Source of the DNA: Micromonospora sp. NBC_01699
GTDB lineage: Bacteria > Actinomycetota > Actinomycetes > Mycobacteriales > Micromonosporaceae
Length of the DNA: 64,000 bases
Assembly (NCBI RefSeq): GCF_036250065.1
Contig: NZ_CP109199.1
Span: forward strand, 7,686,001-7,750,000
Direction: 5' to 3'
Shown: one piece after another, positions 52,567 to 61,812 of the stretch
Layout of the letters: each line of letters opens with the position of its first letter
How positions within the stretch are numbered: position 1 is the stretch's first letter
Notes under the pieces: model-generated
What the model saw: the letters and a program-made list of their open reading frames with translations, nothing else
What the model was told of the DNA's origin: nothing
The model's database searches: none
Translations under genes and position numbers: made by a program

Positions 52567-55500
52567 TCAGCCGAAGGTGATCACCAGCCTCGGCGGGTTG
52601 TCACTCCCCTTCTCCCTGCTGTTGAACGCCTGCTCCATGCCGCCCGCATTCTCGGCGCTGTCGCGGATCAGGAACCCGAAGTTGCCGGTCGCGTACATGC
52701 CGCCGACCTGAGCGGGCACCACCCACTCGCGGTAGCCGTTGCCCGACGCCGTGGTGGCCGCCGTACCGGTGGTCGCCGGTTGGTTGTTCCACCGGACGTT
52801 CGCCTCCGACCAGGTCGCCGCGAGCGGAATCGCCTGCAACGTGCGCCCCGTCTTGTACGACCCGGAGTACAGCCGCAGCCGCGCGTCGGTGACCTGGCAA
52901 CCCGACGGGATCGCCGGCAGGTTGAACCGGACCAGCACCCGGGCGTTGTTGCCCGACTTGCTGTCGACCTTGATCGCCGAATCCTGGCCGTAGTTGCTCG
53001 ACGACGAGGACTGGAGCACCCAACTGTCCTGGTTCGCCCCGAGCGTCACCGAACCCGGCGTGAGGCAACTCGGCGGCGCCGAGACCGTCCAGGAGTACGT
53101 CGCCGGGGTGGCGTCGACGTTCCCGGCCACGTCGATTCCCCGTACCCGGAACTGGTGGTTTCCGGCCACCAGCCCGGCGTAGTTGACCGGGGAGACACAC
53201 GGCCCGAACGCCGCCGCGTCGAGCGAGCACTCGAAGGTCGAGCCCGGCTCGTTCGCGGTGAAGGTGAACCCGGCCGTCGGGCTGGTCGTCGTCGCCGGCG
53301 GCGTGCTGCCGATCGACGTCTGCGGCGCGGTGGTGTCCGGCGGTGGCTCCACCGTCCACTCGAAGACCGCGGGACTCTGGTCCCCGGCCCCGCCCCCGTT
53401 GATCGCCCGCACCTCGAAGGTGTGGTCACCGACCGCGAGGTTGGTGACCGTACGCGGCGAGGTGCACGCGGCGAACGCCGCCCCGTCCAGCGAGCACTCG
53501 AAGGTCGAGCCCGGCTGGCTGGAGGTGAAGGTGAACGTCGCCGTGGTTGCCGTGGTGGCGAGATCCGGCGCCGACGCGATGGTGGTCTGCGGCGCGGTCG
53601 GCGTACCGGCCACCGTCCACGCGTAGCTCGCCGGGGTCAGGTCGACGTTGTCCTCCTGGTCGATCGCCCGCACCTCGAACACGTGCGGACCGGGCTCCAG
53701 GTTGGCCGGCAGATCCAGGTTCGGATAGCCGTGCGGGCTCACACACTCCACGAAATCGGCCTCGTTCTGGCTGTCGAGGCGGCATTCGAAGATCAGCCCG
53801 GCCGGAGCCGTGACGTTGTCGGTGCCGGCGAAGGTGAAGCTCGCCGTACCGACGGTGCTCGGGTTCGCCGGCCCGGTGTTGATCACCGTGGTCGGCGGGG
53901 TGGCGTCCGGACCCGGGACCACCGCCCACTCGTGCTCGGCCCACTCCTGTTCGCCGGAGGTGACGCCGTCCAGGTCCACCGCGCGTACCCGCAGGTAGTG
54001 CTCGCCGATGGCCAGGTTGGCGAAGTCAACCGGAGAGACACAGGTGGTGAACGGACCCAGGTCGAGCGAGCACTCGAACCGGATCACCGGCTCGTTCGCG
54101 GTGAAGGCGAACGTGGCGGTCGTACTCGGATCCTCGGCCGCCGGAGCGACGACCAGGGTGACCACCGGCGGGCCGGTGATCGTCCACGCGCGGGTGGCCG
54201 GCGTCGGCTCGACGTTGCCCTCCGCGTCGCGCGCCCGCACCTGGAACTCGTGCGTACCCGGAAGCAGATCCTCGTAGAACACCGGCGACACGCAGTCGGC
54301 GAACACCGCCCCGTCCAACGAACACTCGAACGTCGCGTCCTCGTTGGCGAAGAAGGTGAACAGCGCGCTGCGCGCGGCGGTCTCGGCCGTCGGCCCGGCG
54401 CTGATAGTGGTCACCGGCGGTACGCCGGGCGGCGACAACGCCACCACCCAGGTGTACGTGGCCGGCGTCGGGTCGACCTTGTCCGACAGGTCCACCGCCC
54501 GTACCTGGAAGGTGTGCGTACCCGCGGTCAGGTTGCCGTACGTCTGCGGGTTCTCACACTCCACCCAGTCGGCCTCGTTGGTGCTGTCCAGCCGGCACTC
54601 GAACCCGAGATCGAACAGCGGGGTGTTGTCGTCGATCCCGGTGAAGGTGAAGCTCGCCGACGTGCTGTTGCTCGGGTTCGACGGCTCGTCCACGATCAAC
54701 GTGTCCGGCGGTGCGACCTCCGGCGGTGTCGGCGCCGAACCGTCGCAGGAGATCTGGTAACACTGCATCGGCTCGGTGTTGCCCGACGCCCGGTTACCAC
54801 CACCGTCGACGTTGCCGGTCTCGGCGTAGATGCCCCAGCCACCGTTGTTGTTCGCCGTGTTGGCCGAGATCCGGTGACCGGCCTTGTTGACCGAGATGCC
54901 GTCACTGCTGTTGTTGCCGGCGGTGTTCCGGTCGATGATGTTGCCCGGCTCGGTGCTCTCCGGCAACACCTCCGCCTCGACCGAGATGCCCTCCGCCGAG
55001 TTGCCGCTGGCCGTGTTCAACGTGACCACGTTGTTCAGCGACTCCGAACCGAGCGCGATGCCGGTCGACGAGGAGTCGCTGGCGTCGTTGGACTCGATCC
55101 GGTTCCCGGACGACTGGTGCAGATCGATGCCGGTGCTGTTGAACCGTACGTCGTTGCCACGCAGTACGTTGTTCAGCGCGGCCTCCAGACTGATCCCGGC
55201 ATCGCTGTGATTCGTGACGATGTTCGCGATGACGTCGTTGCCGCTGGACTCGACGATGTTGATCCCGGCTTCGCTCTCGGTCAGCTCGTTGCCCTCCAGC
55301 TTGTTGCCGTTGGACGCCGCCTCCAGCGTCACCGCCGCGTCGGAGTTGTCGAGGATCGTGTTGCCCACGATCGAGTTGTTGCTCGACCCCTCCAGCCACA
55401 GGCCCGTACCGCTGGACCCGCTGACCCGGTTCGCCTCGACCCGGTTACCGCTGGCACCCACCAGGTGGATGCCCTCCAACGCACTGCCGCTGATCGTGTT

Positions 55501-58500
55501 GTCCAGCAGCAGGGCACCCTGGGTGCCTCCGGTCAGCACGATGCCGGCCGCGTTTGCGGTCAGCTCGTTGGCCCGGACCAGGTTGCCGGCGCTGCCGTTG
55601 TCCGCGTCGGCGAGCTGGATGCCCGCCTCCTGGTTCTGGGTCAGCGTCAGGTTGCCGATGATGTTGCCGAAGGTGCCGGCGTTCAACTGGAGGCCGTAGT
55701 CGAAGCCACCGATCGTGCCGTTGGTGACGGTCACCTGGTCGTGACCGTTGTTCCGGATGCCGACCCCCTGCCCGATGCCGTCGATGCCGTACCCGTTCAG
55801 GTCGACCGTGATGCCGGCCGCCCCGATCACCAACCCGTCGTTGCCGCAGTTGGTCAGGTTGTTGGTCAGCAGCACGCTCTGGGTGAGCGTCTGGCCACAG
55901 CTGACCTGCGTCGGCACCGGCGCCGGACGGATCGTCCAGGCGTGTGCCGCCGGGGTCGGGTCGGTGTTTCCCGCCGGGTCGGTGGCCCGGACCCGGAACT
56001 CGTGGTCGGTCGTCCAGAGCCCGACGTGGGTCACCGGCGACGTACACGCGGTGAACGCCGAACCGTCCAACGAACACTCGAACGTCGAGTCCGCCTCGCT
56101 CGCCGAGAAGGTGAAGTTCGCGTCCGTACCGACGGTGGTGGCGTCCGGGGCCGAATCGATGGTGGTGTCCGGCGGGGTGCTGTCCGCCGGAGCCGGGAAA
56201 ATCGTCCAGGTGTACGTGGCCGGCGTCGGATCGACGTTGCCGGCCAGGTCCACCGCGCGCGCCTCGAAGGTGTGCACGCCCAGCGCCAACCCGGAGTACG
56301 TCTTCGGGCTCAGACACGGCCCGAACGGCGCGGCGTCCAACCGGCACTGGTAACTGAGGTTCGGGCCGGGCGACGAGTTGTCACTGCCCCGGAAGCCGAA
56401 GACGGCAACCGGAGTCGTGGCCGCCAAATCCGGCGTGGAGAAAATGGTCGTGTTCGGCGGGGTCGAGTCCGGGCCGGGCGGGATCGCCGCCACGGTCCAG
56501 GTGTAGGTCGCCGGGGTCAGGTCCACGTTGTCCGACGGGTCGATCGCGCGCACCTCGAACCGGTGCACCCCGGCAAACAGGAAGTGGTAGGACGTCAGGC
56601 TGACGCACTCGACCCAGTTGTCGACGTCCGGCGGCTGCGGCGGGTCACCGGGATCCGGCTCCGGAGCCGGCGGGTCCGGCGGCGGGTCCAGCCGGCACTG
56701 GAAGCGCAGTGCGGTCGGCGGGGCCACGTTGTCCGTACCGGTGAACCCGAAGTGAATCGTGGTGAGGCTGCTGCTCGGGTTCGGCGGCGTCGACGTCAGT
56801 ACGGTGTCCGGCCCGGTGATGTCCGCTGCCGGTGGCGCACCCGGCGTACCCGGACCGCAGACCACACCCCGGCACTGCTCCGGCTCACCGTTTCCACCCG
56901 CGACGTTGCCGCCGCCGTCGATGGTGCCCTCCTCGTCGGCGTCGATGCCGAAGGCGGCGTTGTGGTGCGCCACGTTGTCGGCCAACCGGTGCCCGGCCTC
57001 CGGCACCGAGATGCCGTCGCCCTGGTTACCGATCACCTCGTTGCGCTCGACCACGTTCGCGCCGAGCGGCACCCCCTCCGGGTCGACCGCCGCGCCCTCG
57101 ACCGCTATACCGCCACCGGACGCGCCGTTGACGACGTTGTCGAGGATGCGGTTACGCAGCGAGCCCGGCCCGACCGAGATGCCGACGCCACCGGAGTAGC
57201 TGGCGTCGTTGCGCTCGACCAGGTTGTCGCTGGAACCCTCCAGTTCCACGCCGCCCGGGTTGTACCGGACGTCGTTGTCCCGGACCACGCTGTTGCTCGA
57301 CCCGGACAGGCCGACGCCGGAGTCCGCCGCCAGGTGCGAGACGTTCTCGATCACCTGGATCTCGTCGGAGTCCTCGACCGTCACCCCGGCATCGCCGGTA
57401 CGGGTCAGCGTGTTGCCCTGCACCAGGGTCCGGTGCGAACCCTCGGTGATCAGGATGCCGCCGTCCCCGCTGTCCGACAGGGTGTTGCCGATCAGCCGGT
57501 TGTCGCGGGAGTCCTCCAGCAGGAAGCCGCCGTCGCTGCCGATGGTCGGATCGGCGGTCACCCCGCTGACCGTGTTGTCCTCGATCAGGTGACCGCTGGC
57601 GTCCTGCATCCAGAGCGCCACCCCGAGGTTGCCGGTGAAGCTGTTCTCCGCCAGCACGCTGTTCTCCGAACCGGCGACGAGGGCCACACCGATCTCGTTG
57701 GCGTCGAACGTGTTGCCGCGTACCTGGTTGGCGTTGCGGCCGTCGTCGGCGTTCGACAGTTCGATCCCGGCGACCGCGTTCTCGCGTACGGTCAGGTCCT
57801 GGTAGCGGTTGAACCGGGTGCCGGCCATCGCGGAGATCCCGTACACGAACTGCTGCACGGTACCGCCGGTGACGATGATGTTCTGGAACCCGACGTTGCG
57901 TACGCCCGCCGGTCCGCCCAGTTCGGGCAGCTCGATCGGGGAACCCGGCTGGCCGGGGAAGTAACCCGGCCCGTCGATGGTGTGCCCGTCGAGGTCGACC
58001 TCGATGTTCGGCGCACCGATGACCAGCCCGTCGAGCGGGCAGTTGGTCAGGTCGTTGAGCAGTCGGGTGCTCTGGGTCAGCACCTGCCCGCAGGTGACCG
58101 TGGTCGCGACCGGGGTCGGCGGCGCGGGCGGCTGCGGGGCCCCCGGACCGTCGAACCGGAGCACGAGCTGCGGCACCAGCGGCGGCTCCGCGAGCGTGTT
58201 GCGCGAGGCGAACGAGGAGTCGTCACCCTCGCCCTCCTCGACCGAGTCCCGGATCAGGAACCCGTGGTTCGGCGCCCCGCCGAGCATCGCCGCGACCTGG
58301 CCGGTCACGTTCCACTCACGGAAGCCGGCACCGGAACCGGTGGTCGCCGCAACGCCGACGGTGCCGGGCTGGTTGGCCCAGGTCACCTGCATCTCGGTCC
58401 AGGCGGCGCCGATCGGAACGGCCTCCAGGGTCCGACCGACCTCACCGTCCGCGTGCATCCGCAGGGTCGCCCCGGTCAGTTCACAGGCCGACGGTACGTC

Positions 58501-61179
58501 GGTCGGCAGCGGGAACCGGATCAGCGTACGGGCGTCCTCGCCGGGTGCCCGCGAGCGGACACTGAGCGATTCGTCGATGCCGAAGTTCTCCACGGTGTTC
58601 GACTCGTCGATCCACGAGTCGGCGTTGGCGCCGAGGATCACGTTCGAGGCGTCACAGTCGACCGGCGAACCGACCGTCCAGGTGTACGTCGCCGGCGTCG
58701 GGTCGATGTTGTCGCCCTCGTCGATCGCCCGTACCTGCACCGTGTGCGAGCCGGTGGTCAGGTTGGAGAAGCTCCACGGGCTGGCGCACTCCAACCAGGC
58801 CAGGTCGTCGGTGCTGTCGATCCGGCACTCGTATTCGAGCAGGTTGGTGGGGGTCAGGTCGTCGGTGCCGAGGAACGAGAACGTGGCCGTACGGCCCGCG
58901 CTCGGGTTCGGCGGGGTGCTGGCGAACGTCGTCTCCGGGGGCGTGATGTCCTCGCCACCGGTGAACACCCAGACCGCCGGGGTCGGGTCGACGTTGCCGG
59001 CCCGGTCGATCGCCCGTACCTCAAGGGTGTTCTCACCCAGCTCGATGTCGAGCAGCTCGTACGGGTTCGGGCAGCCGACGAACATGAACTCCGGGTCCGG
59101 CGGTTCGGTCGGGTCCGGCGGGTCCGGCGGCTCGGTCGGGTCGTTGACCAGCACCCGGCACTCGTAGAGCAGTTCGGCGACCGGGGTGGAGTTGTCGGTG
59201 CCGGCGAAGGTGAACGTGGCCCGCTCGGCCGCGAACGTCGGCCCGGACACCACCGAGGTCTCCGGCGGGGTCAGGTCGGCCGCCGGGAACGGTCCCTCGT
59301 GTTCGAGGGCGCCGATGTCGCAGGTGGTGTTCTTCGGCCGGGTGACGCCGCGCTGGTCGACGCTGGCGCACGGGGCGACACCGCCGTCCAGGGCGAAGCT
59401 GTCGTCCTGGATCGCGTGGGTCATCGACGGGCCGCCGTTGTCGGCGATCGCGTCGATCTTCGGGTCGCCCGCGTTGGACCGGTCCCGGCTGCCGCGCAGG
59501 TAGCAGGAGTCGGCGCTGTCCAGGTTGCCGCCCTCGGAACCGACCGCGAAGCTGCACTCCGGGCTGTAGAGGTTGCCGGCGACGATGGTGTTGCGCAGGA
59601 TCACCGACTGGCTCGGCTCGATCGGGAAGTTGACCGAGCCGCCCGGCTCGTCGCCGATGCCGGCGCCGTGCGGGGCGACGTTGCGGTTGATGGTCGCGTT
59701 GACCACCCGCAGGCCGGCGTCCGCGTCGGTGTAGAGACCACCGCCGGCTACCTGGGCGACGTTCCCCGAGGACGTGGTGTTCTCGATCAGCGCCTCGGCG
59801 TCGCTGGCGTTGTAGATGCCGCCGCCGTACTGCTTGGCCCGGTTGTCCCAGAACGTGGAGCCGGTGATCTGGAGAGTGCCGTCGGCGACGTTGGCGAAAC
59901 CGCCACCGTGCTCGGCGGTGTTCTGGCTGACCGTGGTGTCGACCACCGAGAACGCGCCACTGCCCTGGCTCTCGATGCCGCCACCGTCGGCCGCCGCGGT
60001 GTTCCCGGTGATCGTCAGCCGGGTCAGGGTGACCCGCTGGCCGTCGTTCTCGACGCCACCGCCGCCGGCCTCGGACGTGTTGTCCCGGACCGTGCTGTCA
60101 CTGACCGTGACCGGGCCGCCGGATCCGATGGCGAGACCGCCGCCCTCGGCGATCGACTCGTTCTCGGTGAACGAGGCGCCGGTGACCGTGGCCCCGCCGC
60201 TGCCGCCGAGGTAGAGGCCGGCGCCGCCACCGTCACCGGAGACCGGGTCACCGGCGGAGTTGCCGGTGAAGACGGTGTTGCGGATGGTGCTGGCCCGCTC
60301 CGAGTCGGCGAGTACGCCACCGCCGCTGCCGTGCGCGGCGTTGCCGGACACGGTGCCCCGGGTGACGGTGAGCCGGGTCTTGGAGACGCTGCTGAGACCA
60401 CCGCCGTCGGCACCGGCGGTGTTTCCGGTGAGGGCGGTGTCGGTCAGCGCCAGCTCGACCTCGTGCTGGTTGGAGATGCCACCGCCGTCGCCGTCGGTCG
60501 TGTTCCCCTTGACGGTCGAGCCGCTGATCTCGACCCGACCCTCGCCGTCGAGGTCGATGCCGCCGCCGGAGACCCCGGCGTAGCTGTCCTGCACCGTGAC
60601 GCCCTGAAGGCGCACCACCCCGGAGGAGACGCTGAGTACGGCACCGCCCTGCTCCGAGTCGTACCCCTCGCGCAGGGTGACCCCGGAGACGGTGACGTTG
60701 CCGGCGCTGTCGTGGATCTCCAGCAGCCGGTCCAGCCCACGGCGCTCGACCGGGGAGCCGGCCGGTGCCTGCCCACCGTCCACGATGGTCCCGGCGGCGC
60801 CGGCACCGATGATGGTCAGCGGGCTGAGGATGTCGAGGTCGCCCGTGTCGTCGCCGTTGTCACCGGCCGGCGCGCGGGTGATCTGGTACGTGCCGGCCGG
60901 CACCTGGATCGTGTCACCGGGCAGCGTCGCGTTCGCCTCCTGGATCGCGGCGCGCAGCGTGCACGTGTTGGCGCTGGTACGGCAGATCCCGTTACCGATG
61001 TTGATGTCGACCGCGTCGGCGGTGCTGTTGACGGTGAACGTGATCGCCCAGACGGGCTGTACGGCAACCATGGTGGTCAACAGGGATGCCACCCCGATGA
61101 CCGAGAGCCAGATCCGGCGGCGTCTCGTCCCGCCGCCGGATCTGCGTTTGGATGTGGTCGATGGTCTGCTGTTACTCAT
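52567..61179 (-). CDS. Giant secreted beta-helix/Ig-like/DNRLRE surface protein
   Basis: 2870 residues. Signal peptide about 20-45 (IWLSVIGVASLLTTMVAVQPVWA). Then: a CSLREA-type start (TFTVNSTADAVD, TCTLRAAIQEAN) and a right-handed beta-helix with GNTA-ADGGGI repeats to ~630; two Ig-like repeats of the ECRID/VRAID type; a DNRLRE domain at ~840-1010 (ANADSWIDESNTVENFG); a NosD-like beta-helix at ~1025-1440 opening CGQVLTQSTRLLNDLTNC; Ig-like repeats; a second NosD-like helix at ~1760-2140 opening CGQTLTQSVLLTNNLTNC; about six Ig-like repeats (TFECSLDGAAF); and a C-terminal DNRLRE domain at ~2700-2870. No LPxTG anchor or terminal helix. Likely an adhesin or polysaccharide-binding filament. Confidence 0.9.
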   Translation of the reverse strand: MSNSRPSTTSKRRSGGGTRRRRIWLSVIGVASLLTTMVAVQPVWAITFTVNSTADAVDINIGNGICRTSANTCTLRAAIQEANATLPGDTIQVPAGTYQITRAPAGDNGDDTGDLDILSPLTIIGAGAAGTIVDGGQAPAGSPVERRGLDRLLEIHDSAGNVTVSGVTLREGYDSEQGGAVLSVSSGVVRLQGVTVQDSYAGVSGGGIDLDGEGRVEISGSTVKGNTTDGDGGGISNQHEVELALTDTALTGNTAGADGGGLSSVSKTRLTVTRGTVSGNAAHGSGGGVLADSERASTIRNTVFTGNSAGDPVSGDGGGAGLYLGGSGGATVTGASFTENESIAEGGGLAIGSGGPVTVSDSTVRDNTSEAGGGGVENDGQRVTLTRLTITGNTAAADGGGIESQGSGAFSVVDTTVSQNTAEHGGGFANVADGTLQITGSTFWDNRAKQYGGGIYNASDAEALIENTTSSGNVAQVAGGGLYTDADAGLRVVNATINRNVAPHGAGIGDEPGGSVNFPIEPSQSVILRNTIVAGNLYSPECSFAVGSEGGNLDSADSCYLRGSRDRSNAGDPKIDAIADNGGPSMTHAIQDDSFALDGGVAPCASVDQRGVTRPKNTTCDIGALEHEGPFPAADLTPPETSVVSGPTFAAERATFTFAGTDNSTPVAELLYECRVLVNDPTEPPDPPDPTEPPDPEFMFVGCPNPYELLDIELGENTLEVRAIDRAGNVDPTPAVWVFTGGEDITPPETTFASTPPNPSAGRTATFSFLGTDDLTPTNLLEYECRIDSTDDLAWLECASPWSFSNLTTGSHTVQVRAIDEGDNIDPTPATYTWTVGSPVDCDASNVILGANADSWIDESNTVENFGIDESLSVRSRAPGEDARTLIRFPLPTDVPSACELTGATLRMHADGEVGRTLEAVPIGAAWTEMQVTWANQPGTVGVAATTGSGAGFREWNVTGQVAAMLGGAPNHGFLIRDSVEEGEGDDSSFASRNTLAEPPLVPQLVLRFDGPGAPQPPAPPTPVATTVTCGQVLTQSTRLLNDLTNCPLDGLVIGAPNIEVDLDGHTIDGPGYFPGQPGSPIELPELGGPAGVRNVGFQNIIVTGGTVQQFVYGISAMAGTRFNRYQDLTVRENAVAGIELSNADDGRNANQVRGNTFDANEIGVALVAGSENSVLAENSFTGNLGVALWMQDASGHLIEDNTVSGVTADPTIGSDGGFLLEDSRDNRLIGNTLSDSGDGGILITEGSHRTLVQGNTLTRTGDAGVTVEDSDEIQVIENVSHLAADSGVGLSGSSNSVVRDNDVRYNPGGVELEGSSDNLVERNDASYSGGVGISVGPGSLRNRILDNVVNGASGGGIAVEGAAVDPEGVPLGANVVERNEVIGNQGDGISVPEAGHRLADNVAHHNAAFGIDADEEGTIDGGGNVAGGNGEPEQCRGVVCGPGTPGAPPAADITGPDTVLTSTPPNPSSSLTTIHFGFTGTDNVAPPTALRFQCRLDPPPDPPAPEPDPGDPPQPPDVDNWVECVSLTSYHFLFAGVHRFEVRAIDPSDNVDLTPATYTWTVAAIPPGPDSTPPNTTIFSTPDLAATTPVAVFGFRGSDNSSPGPNLSYQCRLDAAPFGPCLSPKTYSGLALGVHTFEARAVDLAGNVDPTPATYTWTIFPAPADSTPPDTTIDSAPDATTVGTDANFTFSASEADSTFECSLDGSAFTACTSPVTHVGLWTTDHEFRVRATDPAGNTDPTPAAHAWTIRPAPVPTQVSCGQTLTQSVLLTNNLTNCGNDGLVIGAAGITVDLNGYGIDGIGQGVGIRNNGHDQVTVTNGTIGGFDYGLQLNAGTFGNIIGNLTLTQNQEAGIQLADADNGSAGNLVRANELTANAAGIVLTGGTQGALLLDNTISGSALEGIHLVGASGNRVEANRVSGSSGTGLWLEGSSNNSIVGNTILDNSDAAVTLEAASNGNKLEGNELTESEAGINIVESSGNDVIANIVTNHSDAGISLEAALNNVLRGNDVRFNSTGIDLHQSSGNRIESNDASDSSSTGIALGSESLNNVVTLNTASGNSAEGISVEAEVLPESTEPGNIIDRNTAGNNSSDGISVNKAGHRISANTANNNGGWGIYAETGNVDGGGNRASGNTEPMQCYQISCDGSAPTPPEVAPPDTLIVDEPSNPSNSTSASFTFTGIDDNTPLFDLGFECRLDSTNEADWVECENPQTYGNLTAGTHTFQVRAVDLSDKVDPTPATYTWVVALSPPGVPPVTTISAGPTAETAARSALFTFFANEDATFECSLDGAVFADCVSPVFYEDLLPGTHEFQVRARDAEGNVEPTPATRAWTITGPPVVTLVVAPAAEDPSTTATFAFTANEPVIRFECSLDLGPFTTCVSPVDFANLAIGEHYLRVRAVDLDGVTSGEQEWAEHEWAVVPGPDATPPTTVINTGPANPSTVGTASFTFAGTDNVTAPAGLIFECRLDSQNEADFVECVSPHGYPNLDLPANLEPGPHVFEVRAIDQEDNVDLTPASYAWTVAGTPTAPQTTIASAPDLATTATTATFTFTSSQPGSTFECSLDGAAFAACTSPRTVTNLAVGDHTFEVRAINGGGAGDQSPAVFEWTVEPPPDTTAPQTSIGSTPPATTTSPTAGFTFTANEPGSTFECSLDAAAFGPCVSPVNYAGLVAGNHQFRVRGIDVAGNVDATPATYSWTVSAPPSCLTPGSVTLGANQDSWVLQSSSSSNYGQDSAIKVDSKSGNNARVLVRFNLPAIPSGCQVTDARLRLYSGSYKTGRTLQAIPLAATWSEANVRWNNQPATTGTAATTASGNGYREWVVPAQVGGMYATGNFGFLIRDSAENAGGMEQAFNSREKGSDNPPRLVITFG

Positions 61180-61303
61180 GCCGCCCCCACGGTCGGTCTA
61201 TGGTCAGTGGCCGCCAGTGTTCAGCGGGCGGGTAAGCCGACGCTCAGCCGAAGGTGAAAACTTCTTTATCTGGCGGCCCGCCGCTGACCTGCGAAGATCC
61301 CTC

Positions 61304-61332
61304 GATGAGAGGCTTCTCATCCGGCTCTCATC
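61304..61332. promoter_or_regulatory. TCTCATC repeats in the giant-gene / two-component system 2 divergent region
   Basis: TCTCATC at 61315 and 61326 is an 11-bp-phased direct repeat; its complement GATGAGA at 61304-61310 forms an inverted repeat with the first copy around GGCT. The site lies 125-150 bp before the giant gene start and 34-62 bp before the Asp-rich gene start, suited to control by the adjacent OmpR-type regulator. Confidence 0.6.
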
Positions 61333-61365
61333 GGTTGGTTATCGCGGGTCGGCACGCTTGGTCCG

Positions 61366-61812
61366 ATGAGCACACAAAAAGTCGCCACCGGCATCGGGCT
61401 GGCGGCACTGGTGGGGCTGCTCACCGGTGTCGGTCTGCCGGCGCTACTTCCGCCCGACCAGGTCCCGGCGATCCAGATCATCAGCCCGGCAGCGCAGACG
61501 GAGACCGACGATGGAGCCGACACAGCCGGCAGCGCGAGCCTCGGCCCGGCCAACCCCGGAGGCGACGATGACCGCGACGCCGGCCAGCCCGCCGCCGGAG
61601 ACGACGACAGGGGCGACGACAGGGGCGACGACGGGGGCGACGACGGGGGCGACGACGGGGGCGACGACGATGCCGGTTCCGGTGCCGGTGCCGATCGGTC
61701 CGAGGACGATGACGACGACGGTTCCGAACGATCCGGCGGCGACGACGATGACGACGGTTCCGAACGGTCCGGCGGCGACGACGATGACGATGACGACGGG
61801 GACGACGACTGA
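61366..61812 (+). CDS. Small secreted Asp/Gly-rich repeat protein
   Basis: 148-residue exported protein. The signal-like N-terminus (GIGLAALVGLLTGVGLPALL) is followed by a tail of almost only Asp, Gly, Ser and Arg with GDDG and SERSGGDDDDDG repeats, encoded by 9-bp (GGGGGCGAC-type) and 36-39-bp tandem repeats at 61601-61800. Highly acidic repeats suggest calcium or cation binding. Its last 23 bases overlap the start of the kinase gene. It is the first gene of system 2 and could act as a periplasmic partner of the sensor; that role is inferred. Confidence 0.8.
   Translation: MSTQKVATGIGLAALVGLLTGVGLPALLPPDQVPAIQIISPAAQTETDDGADTAGSASLGPANPGGDDDRDAGQPAAGDDDRGDDRGDDGGDDGGDDGGDDDAGSGAGADRSEDDDDDGSERSGGDDDDDGSERSGGDDDDDDDGDDD

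Noticed and set aside
52780-61257. An 8.5-kb open frame antisense to the giant gene
   Set aside because: It is Arg/Gly/Val-rich with no domain, and it mirrors the Ig-like and beta-helix repeats on the other strand. High GC removes stop codons, so it is a shadow.
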